This document shows positions 5,812-12,453 of a stretch of DNA of 12,453 nt, piece after piece. The DNA comes from JAAYZK01 sp964535025. GTDB lineage: Bacteria > Planctomycetota > Phycisphaerae > SM23-33 > FEN-1343. The position numbers and the translations under genes were made by a program. Each line of letters begins with the position of its first letter. The stretch's first letter is position 1. The notes below the pieces were generated by a model. The model saw only the letters and a list, made by a program, of their open reading frames with translations, was not told the DNA's origin and did no database searches. Location: positions 1 to 12,453 of the forward strand of contig CAZHRW010000091.1 of the NCBI GenBank assembly GCA_964535025.1, read 5' to 3'.

Positions 5812-7342
5812 ATGTATAAGCTATTCCTGAGCCTTCGCTATCTGCGCCGTCGGCCGATCGCCCTGGTGGCCATCGTCGGGATGGCCCTGTGCGTGTTCAT
5901 GGTGATCGTGGTCGCCAGCGTGATGAACGGCTTCCTCGACGAGGTCGCCACCGCCGCGCGGGGGCTGATGGGCGATGTCGTCATCGAGGGCTATACGGGC
6001 ATCCCGCACTACGAGGACCTGATCGAGCGGCTCGACGCCCACGACGACATCCGCGCCGCCACGCCCGTCACCCAGACCGTGGGGCTGTTGAAGCTCAGCC
6101 CGCGGGATGTGCGGATGGTCAGCGTCATGGGCATCCGCCTGCCCGAGGCCACCGAGGTCACGGCGTTCGGCGAGGAGCTGTACCCCGAGTTCCTCCAAAC
6201 CCATCCGGCCTTCACGCTGCCCGAGGACCTGCAGGAGGCCCTGCTGCAGCGGAACCGCCGCCACACCGACGAGCTGGCCGCGAGGCGCCGGCGGATCGAG
6301 CAGCTCGCCCAACAACTGGAGGCGGCCTGGAACGACGCCGACACGCCGGAAAACCAGGCATACATCGACCAACTGGAGAACGCCCTGAGCTACTGGCGGC
6401 AGGACCTGGCCGACTATCGCCGCCGGAACGTCTTCGAGCCGGAGCACCCGGGGATCATCCTCGGCGTGGAGATCCCCGGCACGACGCAGCGCGACGAGGC
6501 GGAAGGCACCTACCAGCGGTTTTTGAACCTCGGCGACAGCGAGAAGGTCCAGTTGACGCTGCTGCCGATCGGTCGCGGCACGGTCGGGGCGATGACCGAG
6601 CCGGTGAAGAAGACCTTCAACCTCATCGGCGACCAGCGGTTCGGGATCTGGATGGTCGACAACAGCAACGTCTACGTCGACTTCGACGTCCTCAACCGCC
6701 TGATCGAGAAGGGCGACCGGGCCGACCGGATCGCCGTCCGCCTCGTCGAGGCCGACCACGACGCCGCCCTGAACGCCGGGGCGGACGCGGTCCGGGCGAT
6801 CTGGGCCGACTTCGCGGCGGCGCACGGGGAGGACCTGCGGAACGTCCACGCGAGGGTCTACACGTGGCGCGAGCTGCAGGCCCAGTACGTCGACGCCGTC
6901 GAGAAGCAGCGCGACCTGATGGTGATCATCCTGGGGATCATCTCGATGGTCGCCGTCGTCCTGGTGTTCGCGATCTTCTACATGATGGTCGTGCAGAAGA
7001 CCCGGGACATCGGCATCCTCAAGAGCCTCGGCGCCTCCCACGCGGGCGTGGCGTGCGTGTTCCTCACGTACGGCAGCGCGGTGGGGCTGGTGGGCAGCGT
7101 GTTCGGCGCCGCCGGCGGGTTCTTCTTCGTGCGGAACATCAACGCGATCCACGACTGGATCGCCACCGTGTTCCACTGGCGGGTCTTCAGCCGGCAGGCG
7201 TACATGTTCGATCGGATCCCCGACACGGTGGATCCGTGGGTGATCGTCTCGGTGGTGATCGGGGCGATGCTCGCCGGGCTGATCGGGGCGCTGCTGCCGG
7301 CGGTCCGGGCGGCGCGGATGCAGCCGGTGGAGGCGCTCCGCT

Positions 7343-7350
<8 letters not shown>
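5812..7350 (+). CDS. LolC/LolE-type ABC transporter permease with periplasmic coiled-coil insert
   Basis: The 512-residue inner-membrane protein has FtsX/LolE topology: TM1 about 16-38, a large periplasmic domain, then TM2 about 369-393, TM3 about 412-438 and TM4 about 475-497. The LolC/E signature VVQKTRDIGILKSLGAS (393-409) and the C-terminal ARMQPVEALRYE are clear. With LolD it would extract lipoproteins from the inner membrane for transfer to the outer membrane. E. coli LolC/E are roughly 400 residues; the surplus here lies mainly at about 137-207, a highly charged, Leu/Gln-rich helical stretch (RNRRHTDELAARRRRIEQLAQQLEA) likely to form a coiled coil. Only one permease gene is present, so the complex may be a homodimer. 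MacB-like export is an alternative, but the motifs favour Lol. Its last 8 nt overlap lolD. Confidence 0.85.
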
Positions 7351-8038
<688 letters not shown>

Positions 8039-8047
8039 CCCAAACCG

Positions 8048-8076
8048 TAGACGCCCGCGGCGTTTGCCGATACACT
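8048..8076 (+). promoter_or_regulatory. Weak candidate promoter for ilvE
   Basis: TAGACG (8048-8053) and TACACT (8071-8076) each match 4 of 6 consensus bases with a 17-nt spacer, in the 66-nt gap between lolD and ilvE. The match is weak and could be chance. Confidence 0.2.
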
Positions 8077-8086
8077 AGCGCGGGCG
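8052..8086 (+). other. GC inverted repeat between lolD and ilvE
   Basis: CGCCCGCG (8052-8059) is the exact reverse complement of CGCGGGCG (8079-8086), with a 19-nt loop, starting 14 nt after the lolD stop. It could attenuate read-through from lolD or act as an operator. No T run follows, so an intrinsic terminator is unlikely. Confidence 0.3.
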
Positions 8087-8104
8087 GCTGCACCAGGGCG
8101 ACTT

Positions 8105-8974
8105 ATGGAGCAAGCAATGAAGGTCTGGATGGACGGCGACTTGCGGGACGCGGCTGACGCGACGGTCAGCGTGTTCGACCACGGACTGCTTTACGGGGAC
8201 GGCGTCTTCGAGGGGATCCGCATCTACGGCGGTCGGATCTTCCGGGCCGCCGCCCACGTGGATCGGCTCTTCGACAGCGCCCGCGCCATCCGCCTGGCCG
8301 TGCCCTACAGCCGCGACGACCTCATCGCGGCGATGAACGAAACCCTCCGGGCCAATACCGTCAACGACGGCTACATCCGCCTGATCGTCACCCGCGGCAT
8401 CGGCACGCTGGGGCTGGACCCCTTCAAGTGTCTCAAGCCCCGCACCATCATCATCACCGACACGATCGCCCTCTATGACCAGGATGTCTACGAGAAGGGC
8501 ATGAGCGTCATCATCGCCTCCGTGCCCCGCAACGACCCCAACGCGCTGGAACCGCGGATCAAGAGCCTCAACTACCTCAACAACATCCTGGCCCGAATGG
8601 AAGCCGTCGACGCCGGCGTGAGCGAGGCGATCATGCTCAACACCAAAGGCATGGTCGCCGAGGCCACCGGCGACAACATCTTCATCGTCCACGACGGGGC
8701 CCTCGCCACGCCCCCGGCCCACGCCGGGATCCTGGCGGGCATCACCCGCGGGGTGGTCTTCGAGCTGGCGCGGAAGCTGGGCGTGCCCATCGCCGAGCGG
8801 GAGTTGAGCCGCTACGACCTCTACACCGCCGAAGAGTGCTTTTTGACCGGCACCGCCGCCGAGGTCGTCCCCGTCACCGCCATCGACGCCCGCCCCGTCG
8901 GCGACGGCGCCGTCGGAGCGATCACCCGCCGCCTCAAGCAGGCCTTCCACGAGCTGGTGCGCAGCGAGCAGTAG
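8105..8974 (+). CDS. ilvE: Branched-chain amino acid aminotransferase (class IV PLP enzyme)
   Basis: The 289-residue protein is a class IV (fold type IV) aminotransferase. Visible features are SVFDHGLLYGDGVFEGIR (22-39), the phosphate-binding Arg54 region HVDRLFDSA, catalytic Lys153 in RIKSLNYLNNILARMEA, Glu186 in VAEATGDNIF, GITR (212-215) and ECFLTGTAAEVVPV (244-257). The KSLNYLNN context and FEGIR favour IlvE over D-alanine aminotransferase or aminodeoxychorismate lyase. It would transfer the amino group from glutamate to the keto acids of Leu, Ile and Val in the cytoplasm. ATG 8120 is an alternative start, with GGAG 9 nt before it, giving MKVWMDG, where many homologues begin; ATG 8105 has AGGG 6 nt before it. 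Its stop lies one base from that of the convergent ABC exporter gene. Confidence 0.9.
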   Translation: MEQAMKVWMDGDLRDAADATVSVFDHGLLYGDGVFEGIRIYGGRIFRAAAHVDRLFDSARAIRLAVPYSRDDLIAAMNETLRANTVNDGYIRLIVTRGIGTLGLDPFKCLKPRTIIITDTIALYDQDVYEKGMSVIIASVPRNDPNALEPRIKSLNYLNNILARMEAVDAGVSEAIMLNTKGMVAEATGDNIFIVHDGALATPPAHAGILAGITRGVVFELARKLGVPIAERELSRYDLYTAEECFLTGTAAEVVPVTAIDARPVGDGAVGAITRRLKQAFHELVRSEQ

Positions 8975-8975
8975 C

Positions 8976-11141
8976 TCACCGGTCGCCGGCCAGTTGCGTC
9001 TCGAAGAGCGTCCGGTAGGTTGCGCAGCGGTCGAGCAGTTCCTGGTGCCTGCCGACATCGACGACGCTGCCGTCCTGCATGACGACGACGGTGTCGGCGG
9101 CCAGGACGGTGGAGAAGCGGTGGGCGATCACGAAGGTGGTACGGCCTTGGGCAAAGGCGTCGAGGGCCTGCTGGATACGGGCTTCGCTTTCCGAGTCGAT
9201 CTGGCTCATCGCCTCATCGAGGATGAGGATCGCCGGGTCGCGGCCGATCGCCCGGGCGATGGCGATGCGCTGCCGCTGCCCGCCGCTCAGCGAGCTGCCG
9301 CGCTCGGCGATGACGGTGTCGTACCCGTCGGGCAGCTTGCGGATGAACTCGTCGGCGAAGGCCTGTCGGGCGGCGGCGACGACCTGCTCGCGGGTGGCCT
9401 CGGGCGAGCCGTAGGCGATATTCTCGGCGATGGACGTGTTGAACAGCACGGCCTCCTGCGCCACCAGGGCGATCTGGCGGCGCAGTGACGGCAGCGTCGC
9501 CGTGGCGATGTCGCGGCCGTCGACCAGCACCCGCCCGCGGGCCGGTTCATAGAGCCGCAGCAGCAGGCTCAGCAGCGTGGTCTTCCCCGAGCCGTTGCCG
9601 CCGACGATCGCGACGGTCTCCCCCTGCCAGACCGTCAGCGAGACGCCCTTGAGGGCGTCGGCGTTGGCGCCGGGGTAGCGGAACGAGACATCCTCGAAGG
9701 CGATGCTCTCGCTGTGGCGGGGCAGGGGCGTGGCGCCGGGGCGGTCGGTTTCGATGGCCTCGTCGCGCAGCTCGAGCACCCGCTGGGCCGCGGCGTCGGC
9801 ATTGTAGAGGCGGACCGACACGCTGGACAGCCGTCGGACCGGGTCGTACATGGCCGCCAGGACGCCCATGACGGCGATGAAGCGGGTCGGGTCCATCTCG
9901 TTGTCCAGCAGCCAGCCCAGCAGCCCCCCGTGCGTGTGGCCGGGATGGTACATCCAGTAGCCCGCCAGGATCACCGCGCCGATGGCGGCGGTGAGCCCCA
10001 GCGATTCGACCAGCGGCGCCGTCGCCGCGTCGGCGACCGCCATCCGCTTGAACTGCCTGTAGAGCCGGCGGGTGATCCGGCGGAACCGCGCCCCCTCGGC
10101 GGGCTCGGTGGTGTAGGCCTTGACGATACGGGCGCCGGTGAGGGTCTCCTCGAGCGACTGGAGCATCAGCGCCTGGCTCTCCAGCGTGTGCCGCGAGGCC
10201 TTGCGGATCCGCGCGCCCAGCCGGCGGATCAACCACACCGCCGGCGGGCCGACGATGCACGCCAGCAGCGTCAGCTTCCAGTTGAACGCCAATGCCACCG
10301 CGAACGCCGCGAGCAGCTTGGCCGGCTCGACGAGCGTCTTGCCCAGCAGCGTGACCAGCCCCTGGCGGACCTGGCTGCAGTCGGCGACGAACCGGCTCAT
10401 CGTGTCGCTGACGGAGTTGAGCGAGAAATACGCCAGCGGCAGACGCACCGCCACGTCGTAGCACTCGTTGCGCAGGTCGACCACCGCGCGGAACGACAGG
10501 GTCTGGACGATGTAAGCCTGCCAGAACCGGAAGAGGTCCCGCAGGTAGTTCAGCACCAAGGCGAACAGGGCCACAGCGCACAGCAGCTTGAAGCGGTCGT
10601 AGGGCGCCGCGGGACGACCCAGGCGGGCGACGACCTGGTAGAGCCACCGCCGCCACGGCTCGGCCCGGCGGGGCGCGACGGTGGCCTGCTCGACCCGGCC
10701 GGTGGCGGCGCGGTAGACCCGGAGCGTCACGGGCTCGCCCGCCGGGAGGCCGGCGAGATGCTCGTACAGCGCGTCGTGGGGGCGGTACTCGCCGTCGGCA
10801 CCGACCAGCCACGCCCCGCGGCCGACGCCCGCCGCCGCCAGCGGGCCGTCGGCGTCCGCGACGGCGACTTCGACGACGGTGTCGAGGTAGGCCAACTGCT
10901 CGCGGGTCTTCCTCGCCGAGACGTGCTGGCGCGTGGTTCGGGCGGCCAGGCGGTCGTTGACGAGGAGCTGGTCGGCCCAGCCATGCAGACCCTCGGGGCT
11001 GATGAGGATCTTCATCGCCGGCAGCAGCACGCTCAGCCCGCTGCCCCACAGCACGCCGATCATGACGACGCACACCAGCGCGGCCGTCAGACGCAGCTTG
11101 TAGCGCAGGACGTATTGGGCTGATCGAAAGAAGTCCTTCAT
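8976..11141 (-). CDS. MsbA-like ABC exporter (fused TMD-NBD) with PDZ-like extracytoplasmic insert
   Basis: The 721-residue protein is a type IV ABC half-exporter. TM1 lies at about 18-42 and the remaining membrane helices at about 186-436. The ATPase domain (about 478-715) has Walker A GGNGSGKTT (514-522), Q-loop Gln562, signature LSGGQRQ (618-624), Walker B ILILDEA (638-644) and switch His674. Between TM1 and TM2, where MsbA has a short loop, lie about 140 residues. Part of these (about 88-157: GPLAAAGVGRGAWLVGADG followed by LAGLPAGEPVTLRVYRAATG) resembles a PDZ domain. The D-loop is SQID rather than SALD. The homodimer would export a lipid, lipid A-like glycolipid or hydrophobic compound. 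ATG 11141 is chosen because it opens MKDFFRSAQYVLRYK and has AGAAGAG upstream; a longer frame to 11213 adds no conserved sequence. Confidence 0.88.
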   Translation of the reverse strand: MKDFFRSAQYVLRYKLRLTAALVCVVMIGVLWGSGLSVLLPAMKILISPEGLHGWADQLLVNDRLAARTTRQHVSARKTREQLAYLDTVVEVAVADADGPLAAAGVGRGAWLVGADGEYRPHDALYEHLAGLPAGEPVTLRVYRAATGRVEQATVAPRRAEPWRRWLYQVVARLGRPAAPYDRFKLLCAVALFALVLNYLRDLFRFWQAYIVQTLSFRAVVDLRNECYDVAVRLPLAYFSLNSVSDTMSRFVADCSQVRQGLVTLLGKTLVEPAKLLAAFAVALAFNWKLTLLACIVGPPAVWLIRRLGARIRKASRHTLESQALMLQSLEETLTGARIVKAYTTEPAEGARFRRITRRLYRQFKRMAVADAATAPLVESLGLTAAIGAVILAGYWMYHPGHTHGGLLGWLLDNEMDPTRFIAVMGVLAAMYDPVRRLSSVSVRLYNADAAAQRVLELRDEAIETDRPGATPLPRHSESIAFEDVSFRYPGANADALKGVSLTVWQGETVAIVGGNGSGKTTLLSLLLRLYEPARGRVLVDGRDIATATLPSLRRQIALVAQEAVLFNTSIAENIAYGSPEATREQVVAAARQAFADEFIRKLPDGYDTVIAERGSSLSGGQRQRIAIARAIGRDPAILILDEAMSQIDSESEARIQQALDAFAQGRTTFVIAHRFSTVLAADTVVVMQDGSVVDVGRHQELLDRCATYRTLFETQLAGDR

Positions 11142-11206
11142 GCTCACTCTTCTCGCGGGGCTACAGCGCCGACCCGGTCGGACAGGTATACCGGAGCGGG
11201 CCGCCG

Positions 11207-11221
11207 GGGGCAAGGTGCCCC
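11207..11221 (-). other. Short GC hairpin between holB and the ABC exporter gene
   Basis: GGGGC (11207-11211) and GCCCC (11217-11221) pair around a 5-nt loop in the 87-nt gap between the two minus-strand genes. There is no T run on either side. It may weaken read-through from holB but does not prove separate transcription. Confidence 0.3.
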
Positions 11222-11228
11222 TGGCCGC

Positions 11229-12356
11229 TCATACCTCCAGCGGGGCCGCCGTGGCGCAGGTGAGAACGACATTGTCCCAGAACGGCTTGGGGTTGACGTT
11301 CCGCCAGAGCAACTGCTCGTAGCGGGCCATCTGGTCGACGATCCGCCCGGCCGCCGGACCGAACGCCGCGGCGATCCGCCCGACGGCGGCGGCCTGATCG
11401 GCGTGGACCTTCCCCGCGGCGACCCCGGCCGCGGCGCGCATCGCGTCGCGATACACCGAGGCCACCAGCCCCAGCAGCAGCCCGCCGGCCCGACGGGTGG
11501 CCACCGTCTTCGCCAGCCGCTTGTTGTCGGCCACCACCGCCTCGCCGATCGCCTCGGACTCGGCCAGCAGGCGGTCGGACAGGTCCGCGTCGACCGACTC
11601 GACCAGCCCCGCCAGCCGGTCCACCAGCTCGCACTTGAAGGCGTACAGGTCCGTCGCCGCCAGCCGCAGCGCCTCGCCGAGGCTCCCGTTCGTGTAGGCG
11701 GCCCAGAACTGCGCCGCGGCCGGCGCCACCCCCGCCCCGGTAAGCCGCTCGGCCACCAGCGACCAGGGCAGCGAGCCGAAGCGGATCAGGGCGCAGCGGC
11801 TGCGGATCGTCGCCAGCAGCTCGCGTTCGCTCCGCGCCAGCAGGATCAGCTTCACGCCCGGTGGGGGCTCCTCGAGCGTCTTGAGCAGGGCGTTCTGGGC
11901 CTCGCGGGTCATCATCTCGGCCTCGCGGACCACGAACACACGCCCGTGCCCCATCGCCGACGCCTGGGCCGCCGGCGCGACGAGAAACTCGCGGATCACC
12001 TGGATGCTCAGGCCCTGCATCTTGCTGTCGCGGGTCCGCGGGTCCTCCGAGTGGATCGCCAACTCCTTGTAGATGAAGTGGTAATCCGGATGCGTGCCTG
12101 CGGCCATCGCCACGCAGCTCGCGCAGCGCCCGCAGGCGGCCGGAAGCGGCGCGGAGTCGCCCAAGTCACTGTCCCCGGGCGAGTTGGTGTTTTCGTGGCA
12201 CAACCACGTTGCCGCCAGGGCCTCGGCCGTGGTCCGCCGTCCGACGCCGACGGGCCCGGCGAACAGGTACGCGTGGGGTCCTCGCGGGCTGGCCGCCATC
12301 CGTGCAACGGCAGCGACGGCCCGATCCTGCCCGACGATATCCCGCAGTCCAATCAC
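11229..12356 (-). CDS. holB: DNA polymerase III subunit delta' (clamp loader, HolB)
   Basis: The 375-residue protein is an AAA+ clamp-loader subunit. The N-terminus IGLRDIVGQDRAV is typical. A P-loop-like GPVGVGRRTT (34-43) has Arg where the Walker A Lys is expected. Four cysteines (53, 75, 78, 81; the last three in CGRCASC) form the zinc-binding module. VFVVREAEMM and NALLKTLEEPPPG (155-167) follow, and IRSRC (184-188) is the SRC sensor motif. It acts in the complex that loads the beta clamp at the replication fork. The missing Lys suggests poor ATP binding, as is accepted for E. coli delta'. GTG 12356 is chosen because the conserved domain begins there; a TTG at 12419 would add 21 unconserved residues. 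It is the first of two minus-strand genes, 87 nt from the next. Confidence 0.92.
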   Translation of the reverse strand: MIGLRDIVGQDRAVAAVARMAASPRGPHAYLFAGPVGVGRRTTAEALAATWLCHENTNSPGDSDLGDSAPLPAACGRCASCVAMAAGTHPDYHFIYKELAIHSEDPRTRDSKMQGLSIQVIREFLVAPAAQASAMGHGRVFVVREAEMMTREAQNALLKTLEEPPPGVKLILLARSERELLATIRSRCALIRFGSLPWSLVAERLTGAGVAPAAAQFWAAYTNGSLGEALRLAATDLYAFKCELVDRLAGLVESVDADLSDRLLAESEAIGEAVVADNKRLAKTVATRRAGGLLLGLVASVYRDAMRAAAGVAAGKVHADQAAAVGRIAAAFGPAAGRIVDQMARYEQLLWRNVNPKPFWDNVVLTCATAAPLEV

Positions 12357-12453
12357 GCCCCGATCGTACGCGCCGCCGCCGCCCGGCCAAAGGGAAAACC
12401 TCCCCCGGCCCGTCACCAACCGAACGCTCCGCGTGCGGCTGAACGGCGGGGAG
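12357..12453. other. Window edge upstream of holB, no gene recognised
   Basis: These 97 bases hold no recognisable gene or clear promoter. The final GGCGGGGAG could be a ribosome binding site for a plus-strand gene beginning outside the window. Confidence 0.3.

Noticed and set aside
9714..11123. 469-codon plus-strand frame opposite the ABC exporter
   Set aside because: The minus strand has full ABC motifs; the plus-strand product is compositionally biased antisense.

Overview
The window is GC-rich bacterial chromosome. The protein families (QueD, LipM-type ligase, M3 oligopeptidase, class II LysS, LolC/E with a large periplasmic insert, LolD, IlvE, an MsbA-like exporter and HolB) fit a Gram-negative cell. 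The A-rich/T-rich GAAATCCGAAGCTCGAAATAC-type intergenic repeats recall those I know from Planctomycetota (Phycisphaerae-like) and some other environmental lineages. The phylum is an inference; no rRNA or other phylogenetic marker is present.

Layout. Plus strand, 210-8974: queD and a lipoyl/octanoyl-transferase-family gene overlap by 8 nt; then an M3 oligoendopeptidase, lysS, a small four-helix-bundle (23S rRNA intervening-sequence type) gene, a LolC/E-type permease overlapping lolD by 8 nt, and ilvE. Minus strand, 12356-8976: holB, then an MsbA-like ABC exporter that carries a PDZ-like segment between its first two membrane helices. The two sets converge at 8974/8976 with a single base between stop codons.

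The most unusual content is a family of long, imperfect inverted repeats at four sites on the plus strand: before queD (left arm only), between the ligase and peptidase genes, between the peptidase gene and lysS, and between lysS and the LolC/E gene. The left arm is A-rich and built largely of 7-nt units (GAARNNC pattern); the right arm is its T-rich reverse complement, so a transcript could fold into a long hairpin. The copy after lysS holds the four-helix-bundle gene between its two arms; the others have no gene. One copy runs into the 3' end of the peptidase gene and supplies its stop codon. My main hypothesis is that this is a dispersed element family with a gene-bearing form and gene-less forms, comparable in layout to the ORF-bearing intervening sequences of bacterial 23S rRNA but placed between protein genes. 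How it moves, and whether the protein acts on the hairpin, is not shown by the sequence.

The remaining genes are housekeeping: tRNA aminoacylation (lysS), queuosine or pterin chemistry (queD), lipoylation, peptide breakdown, lipoprotein release (LolC/E with LolD), branched-chain amino acid transamination (ilvE), clamp loading (holB) and probable lipid or drug export.
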